From Oscillibacter sp. ER4 (GTDB lineage: Bacteria; Bacillota; Clostridia; Oscillospirales; Oscillospiraceae): a stretch of 64,000 nt of DNA. The notes under the pieces were generated by a model. That model had not been told where the DNA came from. It saw nothing but the letters and a program-made list of their open reading frames with translations, and ran no database searches. Location of the stretch: contig NZ_JPJG01000059.1 in assembly GCF_000765235.1 (NCBI RefSeq), positions 1 through 64,000 of the forward strand, given 5' to 3'. Position 1 is the first letter of the stretch. The number at the start of each line of letters is the position of its first letter. The position numbers and the translations under genes were made by a program. Below, piece by piece: positions 7,234 to 15,298 of the stretch.

Positions 7234-9139
7234 AAAAGCCGCCGCGAAGCTCAATACCGCCATCGCCGGAGCGGTCAAACGCTTCGCCCCGCCTGAGAGC
7301 CTGACCGTGGACGAGTGGGCCGACAAGCACCGCCGCCTCTCCCCGGAAAGCTCAGCCGAGGCCGGCCCGTGGCGTACCAAGCGCACCCCGTACCTCGAGG
7401 AGCCCATGCGGGCCTTTACGGATCCGAAGGTGCACAAAATAGTCATGGTGGCCGCCTCTCAGGTCGGCAAGTCTGAGCTCGAGCTCAACATCATCGGCTA
7501 CATCATCGACCAAGACCCCGGCAGCATCCTCTACGTCCACCCGACCATCGACGACGCCCGGAAGTTCAGCCGCCTCCGCGTGGCCCCTATGATCCGCGAC
7601 AGCAAACCCCTGAAGGCGAAGGTGCACGACGTCAAGGCCAAGGACAGCGGCAACACGATCCTCCAGAAGTCGTTCCCGGGCGGGATGCTCACCCTGACCG
7701 GCTCCAACAGTGCCTCGGCTCTGGCCTCCACGCCTGCCCGCTATATCATCGGCGACGAGCGCGACCGCTGGGCGACCAGCGCCGGCACCGAGGGCGACCC
7801 GTGGGCGCTGGCCGAAGCACGTCAGGCCACATTCTACAACGCCAAGGCGGTCGAGGTCTCCACCCCGACCATCAAGGGCAACAGCAACATCGAAACGAGT
7901 TTTTACCAAGGCACGCAGGAACGCTGGTGCCACCGCTGCCCCGAGTGTGGGGAGTACAGCGAGATCGTGTTCGACAATATCCACTTCGACCCGGAGGCCA
8001 AGAGGATCCGCGGGAAAAAGTCGTGGAGCCTCAAGAGCGGCGTCTCGTGGAGCTGCCCGGCCTGCGGCTGCCTGATCCCCGAGGACGTCATGCGAAAGCA
8101 GCCGGCCAAGTGGATCGCCGACAACCCGGACGCCTACAAGAAGGGCGTCCGTTCTTTTTGGCTCAATGCCTTCTCGAGCCCGTGGACTCCGTGGGAGAAA
8201 ATCGTCCTCAAGTTCCTCGACGCCAAGGATGACCCGCAGCGCCTCAAGGTCGTCTACAACACCCTGCTCGGCCAACTGTGGGAAGATCGCGGCGACCTCG
8301 AGGACGAGGACACCATGCTCGCCCGCCGTGAGGACTACGGCACCCGCCCGGACGGCACCCCTGTGGAGCTGCCTGACGGCGTGCTCGTGCTGACCTGCGG
8401 CGTCGACACTCAGGACAACCGCCTCGAATACGAGGTAGTCGGTCACGGGAAGTACGGCGAGACGTGGGGCGTCGTCAAGGGCTACATCATGGGCCGGCCA
8501 GACACCCCGGAGGTCTGGCAGCGACTCGACGACGTGGTCGACCACGTCTACAAGTTCAAAAACGGCCGCGGCCTGAAGATCTCCATCACCTGCGTCGACT
8601 CCGGCGGCCACTTCACCCAAGAGGTCTATGAGGCGTGCCGGGCCCGCGCCGGCAAGCGCGTCTTTGCCATCAAGGGCAAGGGCGGCGACGGCATCCCCTT
8701 CGTCTCGCCCCCGAGCAAGGTGCCGATCCGCGACAACAAGCGGATCACCTGCTGGCTCTACACCATCGGCGTCGACGCCGGCAAGGCGACGATCATGGCT
8801 AATCTGAAGGTGCAGGAGCCCGGGCCAAAATACTGCCATTTCAACCGGCACCCCGACGCCGGCTATGACCTCAATTTCTTCAACGGGCTCCTCTCCGAGA
8901 AGCTGGTGCTCACGCACACGCGCCGCGGCGACCGCTGGGCGTGGGAGAAGTTGCCCGGGCACAACCGCAACGAGGCCCTCGACTGCCGCGACTACGCCAA
9001 CGCCGGCCTCAAGATCATCAACCCCGACATGGACGCCATCGAGCGCCGCCTGCAAGGACTGGAGGAAAAACCGAAGGCCCCGCAGCAGCGACGGCAGCGG
9101 CAACGGCACAACCGGGCCGACGCCTTCGACGACTGGTAA
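7217..9139 (+). CDS. terminase large subunit, GpA family
   Basis: 640 residues, the expected length for the lambda gpA-type packaging ATPase/nuclease. VAASQVGKSELELNIIGY near residue 76 is the Walker-A-like loop and DERDRW near residue 181 is a plausible acidic site. Two CxxC pairs (CHRCPECG and CPACGC) are the zinc-finger insert typical of GpA. CGVDTQDNRLEYEVVG opens the nuclease domain. It packages phage DNA into the prohead together with the small subunit, whose gene overlaps its start. The C-terminus is a basic, Q/R-rich tail. Confidence 0.95.
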   Translation: MTRTTKKAAAKLNTAIAGAVKRFAPPESLTVDEWADKHRRLSPESSAEAGPWRTKRTPYLEEPMRAFTDPKVHKIVMVAASQVGKSELELNIIGYIIDQDPGSILYVHPTIDDARKFSRLRVAPMIRDSKPLKAKVHDVKAKDSGNTILQKSFPGGMLTLTGSNSASALASTPARYIIGDERDRWATSAGTEGDPWALAEARQATFYNAKAVEVSTPTIKGNSNIETSFYQGTQERWCHRCPECGEYSEIVFDNIHFDPEAKRIRGKKSWSLKSGVSWSCPACGCLIPEDVMRKQPAKWIADNPDAYKKGVRSFWLNAFSSPWTPWEKIVLKFLDAKDDPQRLKVVYNTLLGQLWEDRGDLEDEDTMLARREDYGTRPDGTPVELPDGVLVLTCGVDTQDNRLEYEVVGHGKYGETWGVVKGYIMGRPDTPEVWQRLDDVVDHVYKFKNGRGLKISITCVDSGGHFTQEVYEACRARAGKRVFAIKGKGGDGIPFVSPPSKVPIRDNKRITCWLYTIGVDAGKATIMANLKVQEPGPKYCHFNRHPDAGYDLNFFNGLLSEKLVLTHTRRGDRWAWEKLPGHNRNEALDCRDYANAGLKIINPDMDAIERRLQGLEEKPKAPQQRRQRQRHNRADAFDDW

Positions 9140-9154
9140 GGAGGACACACCACA

Positions 9155-9421
9155 ATGAGAAAGACCCGCGAACAAATCGAGTACCAGCTCTCCATCAAGA
9201 GGAACCGGCTGGATCTCTACCTGAAGCGAGAGGCCGAGATGCTGGACGGAGGCGTCCAGAGCTACGGCATCGGCTCGCGAAATCTGGCCCGCTACAACAC
9301 CGACCTCGGATCCATCCGGGCCGCCATCAAACAGCTCGAGGCAGACATCGAAGCCCTCGAGGCCGCACTGAACGGCGAGAAGCCGCGAAAAGCTGTGGGA
9401 GTAGTGCCCCGAGACTGGTGA
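9155..9421 (+). CDS. small head-joining type protein (DUF6148-like)
   Basis: 88 residues, ATG preceded by AAGGAGG. RKTREQIEYQLSIKRNRLDL followed by YGIGSRNLARYNTDL and a coiled-coil C-terminus match short proteins found between terminase and portal in Clostridial phages (DUF6148; functionally similar in position to lambda gpW). It is probably a head-tail joining or connector-associated protein; the role is inferred from position. A strong hairpin follows. Confidence 0.7.
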   Translation: MRKTREQIEYQLSIKRNRLDLYLKREAEMLDGGVQSYGIGSRNLARYNTDLGSIRAAIKQLEADIEALEAALNGEKPRKAVGVVPRDW

Positions 9422-9424
9422 AAG

Positions 9425-9446
9425 AAGCCCCGAAAGGGGCTTTTTT
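9425..9446 (+). terminator. intrinsic terminator between joining protein and portal
   Basis: Stem AAGCCCC/GGGGCTT with a GAAA tetraloop followed by TTTTTT. It is perfect and compact. The portal and later genes must be reached by read-through or from another start. Confidence 0.75.
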
Positions 9447-9502
9447 CATAGGCCGACGCCGGGAGTTTTCGCTCCTTTTCTCCCGGCTCGGCCATCTTCA
9501 CC

Positions 9503-11155
9503 ATGAAGGAGGTGAGCACCATCAGCAAAAGAAAAAGCAGAAGCCGCCCGCAGAACAGGCGGCAGCAGCCGCGCCCTGTGAATAAGGGCTACGGCGACGC
9601 CGGCGCGAGCTGGCACAAGAAGGCGACCAAGGGCTTCAGAGCTATGAGCGGCAGCCCGAAGGAGGACATCGACGCCAACAACTACACCCTGCGGCAGCGT
9701 GCCCGGATGCTTTACATGGCGGCCCCGATCGCCACCTCTGCCATCCGCACCAACCGCACCAACGTCGTCGGCATCGGCCTCCAGCTCAAGAGTCGGATCG
9801 ACCGCGAGGCGCTCGGCATGACGCAGGAGGCCGCCGACGCATGGCAGGCTCAGGCCGAGCGTGAGTTCGCTCTCTGGTCTGAGAACAAAAGGGCGTGCGA
9901 CGCCACCGGCGTCAACAACTTCGCAGCCATGCAGCAGCTCGCACTCTCCTCGTGGCTGGTCAGCGGCGACGTGTTCGCCGTCGTGAAGCAGTACGAGCCG
10001 ACGCCGCTCACACCCTACTCGCTACGCCTGCACCTGATCGAGGCTGACCGAGTCGCCACGCCAACGACCTCCGGCATCATCACCCCGATGCTGCTGACCA
10101 CCGGCAGGGCGGCCAACGGCAACACCATCTACGACGGCGTCGAGGTGAACGACGACGGCCAGATCGAGGCGTACCACATCCGCAGCACCTACCCCTTCGA
10201 GCTCGGCAGCACGACGACAACGTGGGCCCGTGTTCAGGCATACGGCGAGCGGACTGGCCTGCCGAACATCCTGCACGTCATGGAGAGCGAGCGCCCGGAT
10301 CAATACCGCGGCGTCAGCTATCTCGCGCAGGTCATCGAGCCCCTGCTCCAGCTTCGCCGCTACACCGAGAGCGAGCTGACTGCGGCGGTCGTCGAGTCGT
10401 TTTTCACGGCCTTCATCAAGACCGAGGCAGGCGCCGGCGACAACCCGTTCAACGAGGTCGGGAGCAGCCTGCCGGAGGTGAGCCGAGATCCTAACGAGTA
10501 CGAGATGGGCCCCGGCCAGATCAACATCATGGAGCCCGGCGAGGACGTGACCTTTGCAGACCCCAAACGGCCGGCCAGCGGCTTCAACACCTTCCTGCGT
10601 GCCATCTGCGAACAGGTGGGCGCGGCGCTCGAGATCCCGGCCGACCTGCTGCTCAAGAGCTTCAACAGCTCGTACAGCGCCAGCCGCGCCGCCCTGATGG
10701 AGGCGTGGAAGGCGTTCCGCATGAGGCGCAAGTGGTTTGTCGATGACTTCTGCACGCCGGTATATGAGATCTGGCTCTCCGAAGCCGTCGCCCGCGGCCG
10801 CATCAGCGCCCCGGGCTTCTTCGCAGACCCGGCGATCCGCGCCGCATACCTCGGCGCCGAGTGGATCGGCCCCTCTCAGGGACAGCTCGACCCGACGAAG
10901 GAGATCACGGCCGAGATCCTCGCCATCGGCGAAGGCATCACGACCAGAGAGCAGGCGACCATCCGACTCAACGGCGGTCAGTGGGACGCCAACGTCGACC
11001 AGCTCGCTCGGGAAAACGAGAAGCTGCGCGCAGCGCAGGGGCAGGTCGACCAGAGCACAGCGGCCAGCGGCACGATCTCCGCAGCTCTGCGGGAGGCGAT
11101 CGTCGCCGAGGCCATCAAAAGCATCAAGGAAGGAGACAAGCATGAGAACGCATAA
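9503..11155 (+). CDS. portal protein, lambda family
   Basis: 550 residues with the features of lambda gpB-type portals: an R/Q-rich N-terminus, AAPIATSAIRTNRTNVVG near residue 72, then a long domain with RYTESELTAAVVESFFTAFIK and a C-terminal SYSASRAALMEAWKAFR segment. It forms the dodecameric DNA entry ring at one capsid vertex. The start is uncertain. The ATG at 9503 has no SD of its own, but AAGGAGG at 9506-9512 lies 8 nt before an in-frame ATC at 9521, so a non-standard start six codons later is possible. Confidence 0.93.
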   Translation: MKEVSTISKRKSRSRPQNRRQQPRPVNKGYGDAGASWHKKATKGFRAMSGSPKEDIDANNYTLRQRARMLYMAAPIATSAIRTNRTNVVGIGLQLKSRIDREALGMTQEAADAWQAQAEREFALWSENKRACDATGVNNFAAMQQLALSSWLVSGDVFAVVKQYEPTPLTPYSLRLHLIEADRVATPTTSGIITPMLLTTGRAANGNTIYDGVEVNDDGQIEAYHIRSTYPFELGSTTTTWARVQAYGERTGLPNILHVMESERPDQYRGVSYLAQVIEPLLQLRRYTESELTAAVVESFFTAFIKTEAGAGDNPFNEVGSSLPEVSRDPNEYEMGPGQINIMEPGEDVTFADPKRPASGFNTFLRAICEQVGAALEIPADLLLKSFNSSYSASRAALMEAWKAFRMRRKWFVDDFCTPVYEIWLSEAVARGRISAPGFFADPAIRAAYLGAEWIGPSQGQLDPTKEITAEILAIGEGITTREQATIRLNGGQWDANVDQLARENEKLRAAQGQVDQSTAASGTISAALREAIVAEAIKSIKEGDKHENA

Positions 11156-12362
11156 CACTCCCCGGCTCTGCGCCGGGCCTCAGACTGCGGGCACGCCGAT
11201 CAAGTTCTGGAACGTCGCCAGCATCGGCGACGACGAGGGCGAGATCACCCTCTACGGCGACGTCGTGAGCCGTCAGCCTGTGGACTGGTGGACGGGCGAG
11301 CCCGAGCCCGGCCTCTACATCGCGCCCGAGAGCTTCATGGAGGATCTCGCGGCCGTCAAGGGCAAGAGCAACATCACCATCAAGATCAATAGCTGCGGCG
11401 GCGACCTCTACACCGGCATCGCCATCCACAACGCCATCAAGGGCCTGACCGGCCACAAGGTCGTCGTCGTGGAAGGCATCGCGGCCAGCGCGGCCAGTGT
11501 CATCGCCTGCGCAGGTGACGAGGTGCAGGTCTATCCCGGCAGCATGGTGATGATCCACGGCGTCGCCGGGCTGCTCTACGACTACTACACCCTCGCAGAC
11601 CTGAAGAAGCTCCAGAAGGACTTCGACGCGAGCGAGCGGGCCATCGCAGAGATCTACCACGCCAAGACCGGCCTCGAGGTCGACCAGCTCCGCAGCATGA
11701 TGACCCGCGAGACGTGGATGGTCGGGCAGGAGGCCATTGACAACGGCTTTGCCGACACCCTGCTCACAGACGAAGGCCCCGACGTCACCCTGAGCGCCGA
11801 CAAGAAGGTGCTCCTCGTCGCCGGCATCCGGCACGACGTCAAGGGCTTCAGACACATCCCGGGGACGATCCCCATCGACAACAGCATCCACGCCGCCCCT
11901 GCGGCTGGAAATAAACACGCGGCCGCCAAGAACGACGGCCCCAAGAAGGAGGACAACAAGACCATGACCCTCGAAGAAATGAGAGCACAGCACCCCGACG
12001 TCGTGGCTCAGATCGAGCAGCAGGCGGCCGAAACTGCCAGAACGCAGGAACGCGCCCGCATCGAGGCCATCGACAGCATCGCCGCAAGTGTGGGCGACGC
12101 GCAGCTCGTCAGGGACGCCAAGTACGGCGAGACCCCCTGCACCGCTGAGCAGCTCGCGCTCAAGGCTATGCAGAAGCAGGCGGCCCTCGGTGCCAAGCAC
12201 CTGAAGGACGCCAAGGCTGACAACGACGAGTCCGGCGCTGCCGGCGTCGGCGCTGCCCCTAACGGCGGCGAGGAAGGCAGCGAAAACGACGACAAGGCAA
12301 AGGTGGACGCCATCGTCGGCCTCTACAACTCCACCAAGTCTCAGAACGGAGGTAAGAAGTAA
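11142..12362 (+). CDS. prohead ClpP-like serine protease with C-terminal scaffold region
   Basis: 406 residues from the ATG after AAGGAGACAAGC. Residues about 15-215 form a ClpP/S49-type protease: INSCGGDLYTGIAIHNAIK, the nucleophile region GIAASAASVIACAG and the His region SMVMIHG. The remaining 190 residues are charged, helical and acidic (EQQAAETARTQERARIEAI; a Gly/Ala/Glu linker) like a scaffold. Comparable to lambda gpC, it would shape and then cleave the prohead. It overlaps the decoration gene as TAATG. See the internal start at 11964. Confidence 0.9.
   Translation: MRTHNTPRLCAGPQTAGTPIKFWNVASIGDDEGEITLYGDVVSRQPVDWWTGEPEPGLYIAPESFMEDLAAVKGKSNITIKINSCGGDLYTGIAIHNAIKGLTGHKVVVVEGIAASAASVIACAGDEVQVYPGSMVMIHGVAGLLYDYYTLADLKKLQKDFDASERAIAEIYHAKTGLEVDQLRSMMTRETWMVGQEAIDNGFADTLLTDEGPDVTLSADKKVLLVAGIRHDVKGFRHIPGTIPIDNSIHAAPAAGNKHAAAKNDGPKKEDNKTMTLEEMRAQHPDVVAQIEQQAAETARTQERARIEAIDSIAASVGDAQLVRDAKYGETPCTAEQLALKAMQKQAALGAKHLKDAKADNDESGAAGVGAAPNGGEEGSENDDKAKVDAIVGLYNSTKSQNGGKK
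11964..12362 (+). CDS. internal in-frame start giving a separate scaffold protein (lambda Nu3-like)
   Basis: Within the protease gene, AAGGAGG at 11946-11952 precedes an in-frame ATG at 11964 by 11 nt. Translation from it gives 132 residues (MTLEEMRAQHPDVVAQ and on) comprising just the helical, acidic scaffold part. Lambda makes Nu3 from an internal start in gene C in the same way. The separation of the protease and scaffold regions at exactly this point supports a real second start; it remains inference. Confidence 0.5.
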   Translation: MTLEEMRAQHPDVVAQIEQQAAETARTQERARIEAIDSIAASVGDAQLVRDAKYGETPCTAEQLALKAMQKQAALGAKHLKDAKADNDESGAAGVGAAPNGGEEGSENDDKAKVDAIVGLYNSTKSQNGGKK

Positions 12363-12769
12363 TGAGCAAGAGACTGGACGAAAACCTCGGCAGCGTCGGC
12401 TATGACGGTCTGATTGTTGCCAACGAGCCCGTCACTGACGTGTTCACCGTGACCATCTGCAAGGAGGCCACCGCCGCAGCCACCTATAAGCGCGGCACCG
12501 TGCTGGCCCTGTCTGCCGGCACCGCCGGCGACGGCAAGCTGGTGATCCTCGGCTCCACCGCGACCACCAACGAAACCCTGACCGCCAACTGCATCCTCGC
12601 CGAGGACGTGGAAGTCGGCACCACCGCGGACGTGACCGTGCTGGCCTACCGCACCGGCCACTTCGCCCGCAACAAGCTGGCCGTCGCAAGCGGCTACACC
12701 CTGAAGGCGACCGACGAGGAGGAGCTGCGCAAGGCCGGCATCCTGCTCTCCGACGCCATCGAATACTAA
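12362..12769 (+). CDS. head decoration protein (lambda gpD-like)
   Basis: 135 residues overlapping the protease stop (TAATG). ANEPVTDVFTVTICKEATAAATYKRGTVLAL near the N-terminus followed by a Gly/Thr-rich beta domain (ILGSTATTNETLTANCILAEDVEVG) matches the bacteriophage lambda head decoration family, which stabilises the expanded capsid. Gene order protease, decoration, E-type capsid is the same as in lambda (C, D, E). Confidence 0.85.
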   Translation: MSKRLDENLGSVGYDGLIVANEPVTDVFTVTICKEATAAATYKRGTVLALSAGTAGDGKLVILGSTATTNETLTANCILAEDVEVGTTADVTVLAYRTGHFARNKLAVASGYTLKATDEEELRKAGILLSDAIEY

Positions 12770-12787
12770 GAGAAGGAGGACAACAAA

Positions 12788-13918
12788 ATGCCTTTTAACT
12801 TCTACGACACCCACACGCTGCTCATGGCCGTGCAGCAGCTCACCCCTGCTGCGACCTTCCTGCGTGACCGCTACTTCCCCACCAACGACGCGAGCGACAT
12901 CTTCGCCACCGACGACGTGCTCGTCGAGTTCCGTGACGGCAGCAAGAAGCTGGCGCCCTTCGTGGCCCCTCGCAAGGGCGGCGTCACCGTCCTGCGCGCC
13001 GGCTACAATATGGAACGCTACACCCCGCCCTTCGTGGCTCCACGTCGCGTCCTGACCCTCGACGAGCTGCGCAAGCGCGGCTTCGGCGAGGCTCTCTACT
13101 CTCAGCTCACCCCTGAGCAGCGCCAGCAGACCCTCATCCTGCGCGACGCTGACGAGCTGGGCGAGCTCATCACCAACCGCGAAGAAGCGATGGCCGCCGA
13201 GACCATGCTGACCAATGGCTGCGTGATGAAGCACATCGCCGACGACGTCGACAAGGCCGACGAGATGGAGATCCGTTTCTACTCCGAGGCCAGCAACCCC
13301 GCGACCTACACCCCGACGGCCAAGTGGGACGCCACCGGCGGCAAGATCCTGAAGGATCTGGAGGCCATGATCCGTATGCTGACCAAGCGCGGCCTCCGCG
13401 CTTCTGATCTGGTCTGCTCCCCGGACGTGGCTGACACCATCATCAATGACGCGGCCGTGCAGAAGCTCCTCGACAACCGCCGCATCGAGATCGGCAACGT
13501 GGAGCCTGAGCTGCTGCCTGACGGCGCTGCCATCGTGGCCCGCCTGAACGTCCTCGGCCGCATCATCAGCGTCATCTCCTACGACCTGACCTACACCGAC
13601 GACGAGGGCAACGACAAGCTCTACATCCCGTCCGGCAAGTGCGTCCTCACCGCTCCCGGCGCTGGCCGCACCGCCTACGGCGCCGTCTCTCAGGTCGAGC
13701 AGAGCGACGGCGAGTTCCACACCTACGCCGGCCGCCGCGTGCCGAAGTATGTGAGCAGCGCCGAAGGCAACAGCCGCACGCTGACCATCTCCAGCCGCCC
13801 GCTGATGATCCCCAACAACAAGAACCCGTTCATCGTTGCGGACGTCCTGACGGACTGGGCGCAGCAGAAAGGAGCAGAGCATGATCCAGATCATCAAGGG
13901 CACCTTCGGCTACTATAA
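12788..13918 (+). CDS. major capsid protein, lambda E family
   Basis: 376 residues, ATG preceded by GAGAAGGAGG. The pattern FYDTHTLLMAVQQLTPAATFLRDRYFP, then VEFRDGSKKLAPFVAP and the long C-terminal domain with CVLTAPGAGRTAYGAV is that of E-type major capsid proteins (HK97 fold). It forms the icosahedral shell. The last 38 bases overlap the next gene. Confidence 0.92.
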   Translation: MPFNFYDTHTLLMAVQQLTPAATFLRDRYFPTNDASDIFATDDVLVEFRDGSKKLAPFVAPRKGGVTVLRAGYNMERYTPPFVAPRRVLTLDELRKRGFGEALYSQLTPEQRQQTLILRDADELGELITNREEAMAAETMLTNGCVMKHIADDVDKADEMEIRFYSEASNPATYTPTAKWDATGGKILKDLEAMIRMLTKRGLRASDLVCSPDVADTIINDAAVQKLLDNRRIEIGNVEPELLPDGAAIVARLNVLGRIISVISYDLTYTDDEGNDKLYIPSGKCVLTAPGAGRTAYGAVSQVEQSDGEFHTYAGRRVPKYVSSAEGNSRTLTISSRPLMIPNNKNPFIVADVLTDWAQQKGAEHDPDHQGHLRLL

Positions 13919-14300
13919 CGGCCGCAAGGTGATCCCCATCACTGAAGCAGACGGCCCTCAGAAGTTCGACGACGAGCTGGAGGCCCGTCTGGTGAAGGAA
14001 GGCGTCGCCAAGTACATCGGCGAGCTGGGCGAGACTGCCGAGCAGCCCGCACCCGCTCCCGGCGACGACGTCGACGAGCCTGCCAGCACCAACACAGCGG
14101 CCGACGAGGCCCTTGAGTACAACGAGGACATGAAGCTCGACGAGCTGAAGGAAGTGGCCGCGCGCTATGGCGTGGACGCCTCTGCTATGCGCAAGAAGGC
14201 CGACGTCATCGCTGCCATCGAGGCCGCCAAGGCCGAGCAGCCTGATGACGGTGCCGACGACGAGGAGCCCCCTCAGATCGGCGCCGCCGATCCCGTCTGA
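13881..14300 (+). CDS. head-region protein with SAP/Rho-N-like C-terminal motif
   Basis: 139 residues, ATG preceded by AAAGGAGCAG within the capsid gene. The first 50 residues (IQIIKGTFGYYNGRKVIPIT and following) look like small phage head proteins found after E-type capsids. Then comes an acidic linker, and residues about 88-115 (MKLDELKEVAARYGVDASAM) resemble a SAP or Rho N-terminal helix-turn-helix motif that binds nucleic acid. It could be a head-tail or DNA-stabilising protein; unproven. TGATG coupling with the next gene. Confidence 0.6.
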   Translation: MIQIIKGTFGYYNGRKVIPITEADGPQKFDDELEARLVKEGVAKYIGELGETAEQPAPAPGDDVDEPASTNTAADEALEYNEDMKLDELKEVAARYGVDASAMRKKADVIAAIEAAKAEQPDDGADDEEPPQIGAADPV

Positions 14301-14623
14301 TGGCCTTCAGCTTCAAGGCGATGGTCGAGGCTGACCGTCGGCGCACGTTTCTCAATCTCGACGAGTTCGGTGAGAAGCACACCGTCGAAGGCAGAGCCAT
14401 CGCCGCCGTGCTGGACGACAACGCCCTGAAGGAACGCCAAGGGGGGCAAGAGCTGAGCGTCGCGGAGTCCTCTCTGCTGCTTTACGCAGCGGTCGAGGAT
14501 CTGCCCGCTCGGCGCCCGGCGGGCGAAGGGCTCAACGTCGACGGCCGCGAGTACATCGTCAACGACTGGAGCGAGGACATGGGGATCGCCACCGTGGCCC
14601 TCGGCCAGACTGTCACCATGTAG
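14300..14623 (+). CDS. head-tail attachment protein (lambda gpFII-like)
   Basis: 107 residues overlapping the previous stop. The N-terminus AFSFKAMVEADRRRTFLNLDEFGEKHTVEG, a central hydrophobic strand pair and the C-terminal REYIVNDWSEDMGIATVALG fit small head-tail joining proteins of the lambda FII/phage attach type. It lies where a head completion protein is expected, between capsid and tail completion genes. Confidence 0.65.
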   Translation: MAFSFKAMVEADRRRTFLNLDEFGEKHTVEGRAIAAVLDDNALKERQGGQELSVAESSLLLYAAVEDLPARRPAGEGLNVDGREYIVNDWSEDMGIATVALGQTVTM

Positions 14624-14633
14624 GAGGTGCCCC

Positions 14634-15251
14634 ATGTCCATCGTCAACAGCATCGAAACCGTCCGGGACTGGCTGACCGCCGAGGTCTGCCCTCTGGTCA
14701 AGCTGAAGCTCCCCGACGACAACGCAACGGACGCCTCCTACCCATACAAGCTGGTAAACCCGGCCGCGTTCTCGCTTTTCGTACCATCGAAGGACAGGAC
14801 GCCCCCGAACATCGCCGCGCCGATCCCGTCGGTCTGCGTGCAGATCGTTCAGGGCGACGACGACCTGCTCCAGAGTGCCCGAGACATCAAGATCCGGCTC
14901 TGCTTCTCAGCGTGGGATCCCGGCTACCACGGGCCCGACATCTTCAAGCCGAAGGGCGACGGCAGCGGCACCTACATCCAGCAATACAACGAGGCGGCGG
15001 CCTCCTACTTCGTGAAGAACGGAGAGGGCTGGCGTGACGCATGGAATTTTGTGGACACAGCTCTCCGGCTGATTGAAAACGCCGAGTACCTCGGCGACCT
15101 CCGCGTCATCAAGGAGAAGGGCATCACCTTCGGCCCCGTCACGGAGCAAGACGCCGTCCCTGACTTCTACCCGTACTGGTTTGCATGGGCTGAGTTCTCC
15201 ATCGAGGAGACACTGACCCGCAACCCGAAAAGCTACCAACACCTGCTTTAA
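14634..15251 (+). CDS. tail completion/terminator type protein
   Basis: 205 residues, ATG preceded by TAGGAGGTGCCCC. SIVNSIETVRDWLTAEVCPLVKLK opens a mixed alpha/beta protein with SVCVQIVQGDDDL and a C-terminal FYPYWFAWAEFSIEETLTRN. Position just before the sheath gene and the size match neck or tail terminator proteins of myophages (Mu gp37 or lambda gpU by role). Sequence family not recognised with certainty. Confidence 0.55.
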   Translation: MSIVNSIETVRDWLTAEVCPLVKLKLPDDNATDASYPYKLVNPAAFSLFVPSKDRTPPNIAAPIPSVCVQIVQGDDDLLQSARDIKIRLCFSAWDPGYHGPDIFKPKGDGSGTYIQQYNEAAASYFVKNGEGWRDAWNFVDTALRLIENAEYLGDLRVIKEKGITFGPVTEQDAVPDFYPYWFAWAEFSIEETLTRNPKSYQHLL

Positions 15252-15298
15252 GGGCAGCCGCTCGGCTGCTCTAATTTCATGCAAAGGAGGATAAGCAG

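Noticed and set aside
7352-9175. 607-residue minus-strand open frame
   Set aside because: Antisense of the terminase large subunit, with no domain and no SD.
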